The position numbers were made by a program, and so were the translations under genes. From NCBI GenBank assembly GCA_902767065.1, contig CACXFW010000336.1, positions 1-5,881 on the forward strand: a DNA stretch of 5,881 bases. Reading direction: 5' to 3'. Within the stretch, counting starts at the first letter, position 1. Each line of letters starts with the position of its first letter. A model generated the notes under the pieces. The model worked only from the letters and a program-made list of their open reading frames with translations, was not told the DNA's origin and did not search any database. The stretch is from an uncultured Lachnospiraceae bacterium (GTDB lineage Bacteria; Bacillota; Clostridia; Lachnospirales; Lachnospiraceae). Positions 1 to 5,881 of the stretch are shown piece after piece.

Positions 1-3
1 AAC

Positions 4-22
4 GGACGTCCACTGGACGTCC
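4..22. repeat. Paired GGACGTCC palindromes
   Basis: The self-complementary octamer GGACGTCC occurs at 4-11 and again at 15-22, separated by ACT. The second copy extends to a perfect 12-base palindrome, CTGGACGTCCAG (13-24). The centres are 11 bases apart, close to one helical turn. The two copies can also pair with each other as an 8-bp hairpin. This may be a double operator for whatever lies left of the window, or part of the same intergenic repeat as the adjacent nested stem. No function is known from sequence. Confidence 0.55.
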
Positions 23-80
23 AGCGCCCCTATCCCTCCACCGCAAGCAAGCTTGCGTGGAGGTCAGGCTTTTGGCGCTG
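22..80. repeat. Nested inverted-repeat structure downstream of the operon
   Basis: The inner hairpin pairs 35-41 with 57-63 (CCTCCAC/GTGGAGG) and 43-47 with 52-56 (GCAAG/CTTGC), with C42 bulged and a four-base loop at 48-51: 12 base pairs in all. An outer stem pairs 22-28 (CAGCGCC) with 74-80 (GGCGCTG), leaving 6 and 10 unpaired bases between stems. It starts about 40 bases past the last stop codon. On the operon (minus) strand no T-run follows the structure. On the plus strand TTTT occurs at 70-73, inside the outer stem. It may be a factor-dependent or imperfect terminator, an mRNA 3'-end stabiliser, or a copy of a dispersed palindromic element; the sequence alone does not decide. Confidence 0.6.
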
Positions 81-118
81 TAATCAAAACATCGTTTCCA
101 GTCCGGCCAGGCCCTGAA

Positions 119-1639
119 TCAATAGATCCCTGTCCTGTTCGCGATATCAGCCGATATATCCTGCACGGTCTGTGTCGGCGTATATCCTGCCTGCTGATAC
201 AGGTATGTGTGAAGCTGCGATACATTCGAAGCCAGATTCACAGGGACGACGCAGTCGCCCGCATCCACGTTCGCGGCAACCTGGTCAAACGGGAATCCGA
301 CCGAATCAAGAAGCGTGCAGTCCGAAACCGACGACGCAAGACTCAGAAGATCCGCGCTCGAAAAGCTCGTCGCGATGTAGGGGAGCATGGCGTCCACAAT
401 CTGCGCCATCCTGACCGGTCCCTGGCTCTTCGCCTGTGAAAAGATCTGCGACAGCACCGTTCTCTGGCGCTCGGTTCTCCGAAAGTCCCAGCCTTCAGTA
501 TACCGGATCCGGCAGTAAGCAAGTGCCTGAATGCCGTTCAGGTGCTGGTATCCCGCGGACTCGACCGGCGTGATCATCGCGCCTGTCACCTGCGCGTTTT
601 CCGTCTGGTAACCATTGATATAAGGAAGCTCTTCCTCGGTTACCTCCACATCCACCCCGCCGATCAGATCCACCGCCTTCACAACAGCGTTAAAATCGAC
701 GGTGATGTAATCATGAAGATCCAGGTCCAGATTCTTGTTCAGCATGTTGACCGAACGGGACGGCCCGCCATAATAATAGCATTCTGTCGCCTTGTGATAT
801 TCCCCGTTTGTATTGTCCAGGTAAGTATCCCTGTACACGCTTACCATCCGGATCTCCTTCGTGCTCTTGTTCATGCTGCACAGGATAATCGTATCGGAAT
901 GCGCGTCCTTTGTCAGATTCCCTTCCCTGGAATCCACGCCATAGATCACGAATTCCTTATACCCGGAAGGGCTGCTTACCCCGGAATTTGTAAGGATATC
1001 AGTCAGGGAGACATGTTTCATCCGGGAGAATCTCCACACGAAGGCAAGCACGGCCGCGGCGATCAGAAGCAGGATCAGCTTCACGATAAACCCTCTTTTC
1101 GAGCGCCTTGGCGCCGCTGCGCCTGCTCCAGGGCCGCGGGAAGATCCGGCCGGGCCATGATTGTGGCCGGATCGCTGCCCGTAAGCATATCCGTCCGGAT
1201 CCGGATTCCATTCCTCCTGATCATAAGGATCCCGGCCGTAATTTCCCGAAGCACCGCTGCGAGGTCCTGGCCCGTAATGACTCTGAGGACTGTCATACGG
1301 ATCCTGGCCGTAGCCTGTGCCGGAGCCTTCATACGGATCCTGGCCGTACTCTCTCCCGGAGCCTTCATACGGGTCCTGACCGTAGCCTGTGCCGGAATCA
1401 TCGTAGGGATCCTGTCCGTAATACGCGTCCGTCCTTCCCGGGGAATCTTCCGGATAGTATCCTTCCCCGCGTCCGTAGGACGCCTGCCTGGAATAACTGT
1501 CCCGGACCCCGTACCCGTCCGCCATCACATCTCCCGGTATCTCCTCCGGGCCTTTTCTGTCCTCATCATCCAGCCATGGGTCTTCGATTCTGGAATACCT
1601 GCTGGATGGATTCTGCTTCTCTCTTATGTGCTTTGCCAT
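119..1639 (-). CDS. LCP (LytR-CpsA-Psr) family cell-wall glycan ligase with tyrosine-rich repeat tail
   Basis: Predicted enzyme that transfers the finished polysaccharide from its undecaprenyl-pyrophosphate carrier onto peptidoglycan outside the membrane. Residues 1-183 form a low-complexity cytoplasmic tail ending in the basic patch PRRSKR (177-182); one membrane anchor follows (about 184-202), so the topology is N-in, C-out. The LCP domain runs from about 227 to 405 with GVDSR (234-238), AHSDTIIL (246-253), VSVYRDTY (266-273), DLIGGVDVEV (324-333) and YCRIRY...DFRRTERQR (375-393). Conserved acidic and arginine residues expected to bind pyrophosphate and metal (D236, R238, D249, R270, R377, R379, R387/R388, R391) are present. 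His247 stands where many family members have Arg. Residues about 410-506 form a C-terminal extension. Five cysteines (254, 287, 376, 441, 463) lie on the outer side. The tail holds about 20 tyrosines and six 12-residue units (74-145); families usually have a much shorter tail. The ATG has a GAGG site five bases upstream. An LCP member with another substrate, such as teichoic acid, is possible, but the operon favours this polysaccharide. Confidence 0.93.
   Translation of the reverse strand: MAKHIREKQNPSSRYSRIEDPWLDDEDRKGPEEIPGDVMADGYGVRDSYSRQASYGRGEGYYPEDSPGRTDAYYGQDPYDDSGTGYGQDPYEGSGREYGQDPYEGSGTGYGQDPYDSPQSHYGPGPRSGASGNYGRDPYDQEEWNPDPDGYAYGQRSGHNHGPAGSSRGPGAGAAAPRRSKRGFIVKLILLLIAAAVLAFVWRFSRMKHVSLTDILTNSGVSSPSGYKEFVIYGVDSREGNLTKDAHSDTIILCSMNKSTKEIRMVSVYRDTYLDNTNGEYHKATECYYYGGPSRSVNMLNKNLDLDLHDYITVDFNAVVKAVDLIGGVDVEVTEEELPYINGYQTENAQVTGAMITPVESAGYQHLNGIQALAYCRIRYTEGWDFRRTERQRTVLSQIFSQAKSQGPVRMAQIVDAMLPYIATSFSSADLLSLASSVSDCTLLDSVGFPFDQVAANVDAGDCVVPVNLASNVSQLHTYLYQQAGYTPTQTVQDISADIANRTGIY
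1205..1420 (-). repeat. 36-bp in-frame tandem repeat (six units) in the LCP gene
   Basis: Six consecutive 36-bp units encode 12-residue blocks beginning YGQDPY or a variant: 1385-1420 (YGQDPYDDSGTG), 1349-1384 (YGQDPYEGSGRE), 1313-1348 (YGQDPYEGSGTG), 1277-1312 (YGQDPYDSPQSH), 1241-1276 (YGPGPRSGASGN) and 1205-1240 (YGRDPYDQEEWN). By hand comparison, units 1 and 3 agree at 30 of 36 bases, as do units 2 and 3. The first four are clearly homologous; the last two are degenerate but stay in phase. Because 36 is a multiple of three, gain or loss of a unit keeps the reading frame. Confidence 0.9.
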
Positions 1640-1641
1640 AT

Positions 1642-1648
1642 CTTCCTC
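1642..1648 (-). promoter_or_regulatory. Shine-Dalgarno of the LCP gene
   Basis: GAGGAAG on the minus strand precedes the ATG at 1639; the GAGG core is five bases from the start, a slightly short but workable spacing. It lies in the 14-base gap after the stop codon of the priming transferase gene and supports the first ATG as the true start, which retains the whole repetitive tail. Confidence 0.65.
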
Positions 1649-1653
1649 ATCTG

Positions 1654-3054
1654 TCAGTATGCATTCCGGTTGATAAATCCCTTGAATACCGTCAGGATCA
1701 GGATCTTGATATCAAATGCAACCGACCAGTGTTCAATATAATAAATGTCATATTCGATCCTCTTCCGGATCGAGGTATTTCCCCGGTAACCATTGACCTG
1801 CGCCCATCCGGTCATCCCCGGCCTGACCTGGTGCTTCACCATATAGCGCGGAATCTCCTCCCGGAACTTCTCCACGTACTGCGGCCGTTCCGGACGCGGC
1901 CCGATCAGGCTCATGTCCCCCTTCAGCACATTGAACAGCTGGGGAAGCTCATCGATCGAGGTCTTCCGGATCACCTTGCCGACCTTCGTGACGCGCGGGT
2001 CATCCTTCGTGGTCCACCCCTTCTGCTCCTCCTCATCCGTCTGCACCTTCATCGAGCGGAACTTGTACATCCTGAACGGCCGGTTATGAAGTCCGACCCG
2101 CTCCTGCCCGAAGATCAAAGGTCCCGGGCTGCTGCGCCTGATCGCGATCACCGTGACCAGCATAACCGGTGAAAACAGGACGATGGCAAGAAACGACCCG
2201 ATGATGTCCATCAGCCGCTTGACCAGTGCGTTAAAGGTATCCGACAGCGGAACATACCGGATGTTGATAACCGGAAGCCCGAGCAGGTCCTCCGTATACG
2301 GACGCGACGGAATGATATCCGTATAGTCCGGAACGAACTGCGTATGCACGCCGCTCTTTTCACAGGAGGCCACGATCTTCTTCAGCTTGCTGTATTCGCT
2401 CAGCCCCAGGGTAATGGCAATCTCATCGAGGTCATTTTCCGCCAGGATCCGGTCGATATCATCCGTCGTCCCGATGACCGGGACATTGTGGTAATGGCGT
2501 CCGAGATCGGAATTGTCATCCAGAATCCCGTCGATCTGATACCCCCACTGCGGATTGGCGAAGATCCGGTCGATGTACCCGTTTGCAGCGCTGGAATATC
2601 CCACCAGGATCATGTGCTTCAGGTTCATCCCCCTTGACCGGATATCCCTCAGGACAATCCGGATGAAGGTGCGCTCGCACAGCGTCAGCACGAAATTGAT
2701 CATGGTGAACATGAAGATCAGGCCGCGGGAGAAGTTGCTTTCCTTCACCAGGAACAGGACAAAGATAAAGCCCAGAAGCCCGACCATGTTGGCAAGAAAC
2801 AGGTTGCCGGCCTCCAGCATGCGCCCCGACACCCGTTTCGGCTTGTACAGATGAAACGCGTCATACAGCAGCAGGTATCCGGGCACGACAAACACAAGCG
2901 CCAGAAGATACGTCTGCATCGGCAGCTTTCCTGCCTTCGGATCCGCGAGAAACGTAAACTGGATCCACCATGCCAGCAGATAGGAGATCACGATGATCAA
3001 TGCGTCCAGCACTACGTGAATTCTGTTCAGATGTTTCTGATTGTCCTTGATCAC
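1654..3054 (-). CDS. Priming sugar-1-phosphate transferase (polyprenyl-phosphate phosphoglycosyltransferase)
   Basis: Integral membrane enzyme that starts polysaccharide synthesis by moving a sugar-1-phosphate from a nucleotide sugar to undecaprenyl phosphate, releasing UMP for UDP-sugar donors. The 466 residues show the full large-type architecture (CpsE/WbaP/WcaJ class): about four N-terminal membrane segments (roughly 13-37, 46-66, 84-103, 110-130), a Rossmann-like CoA_binding_3 region (about 145-265, opening with MILVGYSS), then the catalytic bacterial sugar transferase domain (about 275-466). That domain has a hydrophobic re-entrant helix with a central Pro (about 283-304, FSP), QERVG (317-321), YKFRSM (330-335), the catalytic Asp-Glu pair D368-E369 in SIDELPQ, SLIGPRPE (382-389) and RPGMTGWAQVNGYRG (411-425). 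The C-terminus (FDIKILILT and after) is intact. The start is GTG, supported by GAGGTGA seven bases upstream. Glucose-1-P or galactose-1-P specificity cannot be assigned. Its place late in the operon, just before the LCP gene, is less usual than an early position. Confidence 0.95.
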   Translation of the reverse strand: MIKDNQKHLNRIHVVLDALIIVISYLLAWWIQFTFLADPKAGKLPMQTYLLALVFVVPGYLLLYDAFHLYKPKRVSGRMLEAGNLFLANMVGLLGFIFVLFLVKESNFSRGLIFMFTMINFVLTLCERTFIRIVLRDIRSRGMNLKHMILVGYSSAANGYIDRIFANPQWGYQIDGILDDNSDLGRHYHNVPVIGTTDDIDRILAENDLDEIAITLGLSEYSKLKKIVASCEKSGVHTQFVPDYTDIIPSRPYTEDLLGLPVINIRYVPLSDTFNALVKRLMDIIGSFLAIVLFSPVMLVTVIAIRRSSPGPLIFGQERVGLHNRPFRMYKFRSMKVQTDEEEQKGWTTKDDPRVTKVGKVIRKTSIDELPQLFNVLKGDMSLIGPRPERPQYVEKFREEIPRYMVKHQVRPGMTGWAQVNGYRGNTSIRKRIEYDIYYIEHWSVAFDIKILILTVFKGFINRNAY

Positions 3055-3061
3055 AGTGCGG

Positions 3062-3068
3062 TCACCTC
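3062..3068 (-). promoter_or_regulatory. Shine-Dalgarno fixing the GTG start of the priming transferase
   Basis: On the minus strand GAGGTGA lies seven bases before the GTG at 3054 and overlaps the TGA stop of the preceding glycosyltransferase gene (3069-3067). No in-frame ATG occurs nearby, and the encoded product from this GTG begins at the expected point before the first membrane segment. The overlap of stop codon and ribosome site suggests termination-reinitiation coupling. Confidence 0.75.
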
Positions 3069-4029
3069 AGCGGGAAAGAAATTCAAAGATCTGTACGAAG
3101 ACCCCCCGCCACAGCCAAAGCTGCGCTCTCAGGTCTGTCCCGGCCTGTACGGCCTTCGCGCCTTCCATTGCGGCGGCGCCCCCAAGCCCCTCCAGGATTC
3201 CTTCCGCGTATTCCTTCCCAAGTCCCTTTCTCAGGAAATAACCCCATTTCACCGCGCAGCCCGCCGCAAGATACGGAAGGTTGAACACGATCTGCGCGGG
3301 CGGCATGTTCTTTTTCACCAGCCACACACTGTTGCGCGCGGCAAGACGCACCTTGAATGCGTTGTGTCTGCTCCCGCTCGTCGCCGACCCCGCGTGGCGC
3401 ACAATGGCCTGCGGGATATACCAGTTCTCATATCCATGCCTCATAGCGCGGTAGCCGACATCGATATCCTCCAGATACGCAAAATGCCGCTCATCAAACA
3501 GCCCGATCCTGGAGAATACGCTTTTCCGGTAGATTGCGGCCGCGGCGCAGCAGGCAAAAACCTTCTCAGGCTCTGTGTAACGTGCTGAGCTTTTTCCCTT
3601 TCCTCTCGCGAAAGCCCACCCGAACACATTGTAAAAGTCTCCCGCGTCATCGATCTTTGACGGATCGGACATCTGAAGGAGCTTCGCGCAGCAGGAAAAT
3701 GCGTCCGGACGCGCCAATATGGCGCCGTGCAGCGCCGATACCATCTCCGGATCGCAGACCACATCATTGTTCAGAAGCAGGACATATTCCGTGCGGCTGA
3801 GCCTGATCCCGGCGTTGACAGCCCGGCAGAACCCTGTGTTGTGCCGGTACGCGCGGATCCTGACCTTCGGATAATGCTCCCTCACCCACCCGACGCTCCC
3901 GTCCCCGGATCCGTTGTCGATCATCAGGATCTCAAAATCACGGTCCGTCTGCGCCGCAAGGCTTCCAAGGCATCCTTCCAGATAACGCATCCCGTTATAG
4001 TTCGGTATGATGATCGTAATACTCTTCAT
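3067..4029 (-). CDS. GT2 glycosyltransferase, WbbL/rhamnosyltransferase-like (320 aa)
   Basis: Predicted GT2 enzyme of the COG1216 type, acting at the cytoplasmic membrane face on the growing lipid-linked glycan. The fold begins at once with ITIIIPNYNG (4-13), followed by the nucleotide-binding MIDNGSGDGS (36-45), NTGF (64-67), LLNNDV (85-90) in the DXD position, and LEDIDVGYR (186-194) in the acidic acceptor or base position. Length is normal for the family. Residues about 245-266 are hydrophobic, and the final 20 or so residues (around LWLWRGVFVQIF) look amphipathic, suggesting membrane association as often seen in this group. The start ATG shares the sequence ATGA with the stop of the upstream gene, and no good Shine-Dalgarno is visible (nearest GGGA about 15 bases upstream), so translation probably depends on coupling to the upstream gene. 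The next Met (residue 14) would delete the first beta strand and the NYNG motif, which supports this start. Sugar specificity is not determinable; rhamnosyl transfer is only suggested by family resemblance. Confidence 0.93.
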   Translation of the reverse strand: MKSITIIIPNYNGMRYLEGCLGSLAAQTDRDFEILMIDNGSGDGSVGWVREHYPKVRIRAYRHNTGFCRAVNAGIRLSRTEYVLLLNNDVVCDPEMVSALHGAILARPDAFSCCAKLLQMSDPSKIDDAGDFYNVFGWAFARGKGKSSARYTEPEKVFACCAAAAIYRKSVFSRIGLFDERHFAYLEDIDVGYRAMRHGYENWYIPQAIVRHAGSATSGSRHNAFKVRLAARNSVWLVKKNMPPAQIVFNLPYLAAGCAVKWGYFLRKGLGKEYAEGILEGLGGAAAMEGAKAVQAGTDLRAQLWLWRGVFVQIFEFLSR

Positions 4030-5876
4030 GGCTTCAATGTATAGTCCCAGCGGTCGAGGGAAAGATTCGGATTGTAATACGGATCTCCCTTTTCATAGTA
4101 ATCCGCCCACCTGTCCTTCATCAGGGCGGCTTCCTGCCGGTATCTGGCTGCCTTGTCCTTCGTATACTCATCCCCGCGGCTTGCGGACTCGTGGTGAATC
4201 GCCTCAGCGAAGGGATCGTAGACGACCAGAAGGCCTTCCCTTCCAATCTTCAGGCACAGATCCACGTCATTGAACGCAACCGCAAGCTTCTCGTCGAAGC
4301 CGCCCGCCTGTTCAAACGCGCTGCGCTTCACAATCATCAGGGCCGCGGTCACGGCGCTCAGATCCTGCATCAGGCTTGCCTTGTGCAGGTAGCCGGAAAA
4401 TGTGCCCCTCATCCCTGTAAACAAAGATCCCGCGATCCCGCCGATCCCGACAACGATTCCCGCCGACTGGATCCGGCCGTCCGGAAAGAAGAGCTTCGCT
4501 CCCGCTGCGCCCGTACCCGGCCGCTGAACGACCCCGAGAAGCTCCTCCAGCCAGCCCTCCTTCACCTCGACGTCATTGTTCAGAAAGACCAGGTATTCGC
4601 CCTTTGCCCTCTTCACGCCAAAGTTGTTGATCGCGGAGAAGTTGAATTCAGGCTCCCCCGGCCCTGCCTTCCAGCGCACCACTGTGACCTTCTCCCGGCG
4701 AAGCCTCCGGTACAGGTCCAGAATCTCCTTCGAGGAGGAATTGTTCTCGACCACAATGATTTCCAGATTCTCATACCGGGTATGCGCGCGGATCGCCGCG
4801 ATGCATCTGCCCAGCATGTCTGGGCTCTCCCGGTTCGCAATGATGACCGAAACCATCGGCCTTTCGGTCACCTGATAACGGATCCGGTAGAATCCATGAT
4901 CCTTCGTCTGGCTGACCTTACCGCAAAGATTGTTTCTTTCAAGGTGCTCCTTAAGCGCACGCTTCCCGGATTCATAGGCATACCGCTTGCTGTCCGGATT
5001 GTCCGCCGTAGACTGTTCATGGGTTCTCCAGTGATAGAGCACCCGCGGAATATGGCCGATCCGGTCCGGAGCGATCCTGTCCGTCAGGCGGAGCACAAAC
5101 TCGTAGTCCTGCGCGCCGTCAAATCCTTCCCGCAGCGCTCCTGCCTCTTCAATCAGGCTCTTTCTTACCATCAGGAAATGGCAGATATAATTGTTCGACC
5201 GAAGCAGATCCGGATTGAAATCGGGCTTAAAATGCGGCTGAAAATGCTCCAGCGTGCCGTCCGGGACATCCCGGATCTTATCCTCGTCCGTATAGATCAG
5301 ATCGACCCCCTTCGAACGAATCAGCCGCCACGCCTCATACAACGCATCCGGGGCAATCAGGTCATCATGGTCCATAAAACACAGGAAGGTTCCGCGGGAT
5401 GCGGCGATGGCCGCATTCGTATTGGCTGCGATCCCCCCGTTTTTAGCAAGCGGCACAACCCTCAGGCGGCTGTCGCATTCCGCCATCTCCTGAAGGATCC
5501 GGGCCATCTCTTCCTCCCCGGGGCTTGCGTTGGCAATCACAAGCTCAAGATCCCCGAAGGACTGGCCCAGCACACAGTTCATAAGCTCCTTCAGGTACCG
5601 TGCAGGAGTTCTCCAGGCCGGGACAATCACGGAAAACAGCGGCGTCTTTCCAGGGTCCGGACAGCCTTCGTATTCCTTCCGGAAGATCTCCCGCTCCCGG
5701 GCAAGAAGCTCCTGATCCGCACGGTGAGCCTCGTACCATGGCCCATACGGAACCTCCTCCGGCGCAAGACGCTCACGCACGCGAATCAGGAAGTCCTTCG
5801 GTCCGTAATGCCTGAGGTACCGGAAAGCCTTCCTTACATAATACGGTTTCAGTTTCTGAAGCAGTGATCTGCCCAT
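4026..5876 (-). CDS. Tandem-domain GT2 glycosyltransferase (616 aa)
   Basis: Predicted cytoplasmic enzyme that adds sugars to a lipid-linked polysaccharide precursor. Residues 1-80 are a basic, partly amphipathic leader containing VPYGPWYE (42-49), typical of large tandem GT2 enzymes in Gram-positive polysaccharide loci. GT2 domain 1 spans about 80-290: FSVIVPAW opens the fold, MDHDD (168-172) supplies the DXD-type metal and nucleotide-sugar site, and TDEDK and QDYEF follow. GT2 domain 2 spans about 340-565: MVSVIIANR opens it, ENNSS follows, LNND (432-435) is the DXD equivalent, and FNDVDL (535-540) is the acidic acceptor-side motif. Both domains keep their key acidic residues, so two transfers, or one repeated alternating transfer, are plausible. 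No transmembrane segment is obvious. The ATG at 5876 has only five bases of upstream sequence in the window, so the ribosome site is unseen and a more distal start cannot be excluded. The stop overlaps the next gene's start. Donor and acceptor sugars are unknown; rhamnan-type synthesis is one possibility from family resemblance. Confidence 0.93.
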   Translation of the reverse strand: MGRSLLQKLKPYYVRKAFRYLRHYGPKDFLIRVRERLAPEEVPYGPWYEAHRADQELLAREREIFRKEYEGCPDPGKTPLFSVIVPAWRTPARYLKELMNCVLGQSFGDLELVIANASPGEEEMARILQEMAECDSRLRVVPLAKNGGIAANTNAAIAASRGTFLCFMDHDDLIAPDALYEAWRLIRSKGVDLIYTDEDKIRDVPDGTLEHFQPHFKPDFNPDLLRSNNYICHFLMVRKSLIEEAGALREGFDGAQDYEFVLRLTDRIAPDRIGHIPRVLYHWRTHEQSTADNPDSKRYAYESGKRALKEHLERNNLCGKVSQTKDHGFYRIRYQVTERPMVSVIIANRESPDMLGRCIAAIRAHTRYENLEIIVVENNSSSKEILDLYRRLRREKVTVVRWKAGPGEPEFNFSAINNFGVKRAKGEYLVFLNNDVEVKEGWLEELLGVVQRPGTGAAGAKLFFPDGRIQSAGIVVGIGGIAGSLFTGMRGTFSGYLHKASLMQDLSAVTAALMIVKRSAFEQAGGFDEKLAVAFNDVDLCLKIGREGLLVVYDPFAEAIHHESASRGDEYTKDKAARYRQEAALMKDRWADYYEKGDPYYNPNLSLDRWDYTLKP

Positions 5877-5881
5877 ATCAT

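Noticed and set aside
35..73. Plus-strand intrinsic terminator: hairpin followed by TTTT
   Set aside because: Only four T residues occur and they begin seven bases after the stem, so it is a poor match to an intrinsic terminator, and no plus-strand gene ending here is visible.
542..1741. Plus-strand open frame (399 codons) opposite the LCP gene, with repeated Ile-Arg-rich blocks
   Set aside because: The blocks are the antisense reading of the 36-bp repeat in the LCP gene; no domain or convincing ribosome site supports it.
1720..1765. AT-rich patch that could hold an internal minus-strand promoter for the LCP gene (TATTAT-like -10)
   Set aside because: The hexamer about 17 bases upstream does not resemble TTGACA, and the AT content is explained by the codons for the YDIYYIEHW stretch of the priming transferase.
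1108..2172. Plus-strand open frame (354 codons) spanning the LCP-priming transferase junction
   Set aside because: Antisense to two well-supported genes and crossing their boundary, with low-complexity Pro/Arg/His content and no family resemblance.
2851..3588. Plus-strand open frame (245 codons) opposite the priming transferase and GT2 genes
   Set aside because: Composition is that of an antisense shadow, and it crosses an operon junction that is well explained on the minus strand.
4191..5867. Long plus-strand open frame (558 codons) opposite the tandem GT2 gene
   Set aside because: It lies wholly antisense to a gene with clear family motifs, its translation has no recognisable domain and is rich in Arg, Pro and His, and such open frames are common opposite G+C-rich genes with biased third positions.
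1..5881. CRISPR array, tRNA, rRNA, insertion sequence or phage elements
   Set aside because: No spaced direct repeats of CRISPR type, no cloverleaf or rRNA-like sequence, and no transposase or integrase motifs were seen on either strand.

Overview
The window looks like the promoter-distal end of a surface-polysaccharide operon from a Gram-positive bacterium. All four genes are read on the minus strand and occupy about 98% of the window. The base composition is G+C-rich by eye. The LCP protein carries the AHSDT and VYRDTY variants of its family motifs, which I associate with Clostridia such as Lachnospiraceae. Together these suggest a fairly high-GC member of the Clostridia. The taxon is inferred from protein style only; no rRNA or other marker is present.

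Layout in transcription order (right to left): (1) 5876-4026, a 616-residue protein with two GT2 glycosyltransferase domains; (2) 4029-3067, a 320-residue single-domain GT2 glycosyltransferase, overlapping gene 1 by 4 bases; (3) 3054-1654, a full-length polyprenyl-phosphate sugar-1-phosphate transferase (the priming enzyme, CpsE/WbaP-like) with a GTG start; (4) 1639-119, an LCP (LytR-CpsA-Psr) family membrane protein with an unusually long, tyrosine-rich repetitive cytoplasmic tail. Junctions are a 4-base overlap, then gaps of 12 and 14 bases, so the four genes are almost certainly co-transcribed and partly coupled in translation. No internal promoter is evident. The operon promoter and first genes lie to the right, beyond base 5881.

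Working model: the priming enzyme puts the first sugar phosphate on undecaprenyl phosphate at the inner membrane face, and the GT2 enzymes extend it. An exporter not in this window flips or exports the glycan, and the LCP protein transfers the chain from the lipid carrier to the cell wall. Sugar identities cannot be read from the sequence.

Bases 1-118, after the last stop codon, hold no gene. They contain a nested inverted-repeat structure (22-80) and two copies of the palindrome GGACGTCC (4-11 and 15-22). There is no U-tract on the operon strand, so this is not a canonical intrinsic terminator. The most unusual feature is the LCP tail: six in-phase 12-residue units (residues 74-145) encoded by a 36-bp tandem repeat. 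I found no clearly new system; the rest is a conventional polysaccharide module.
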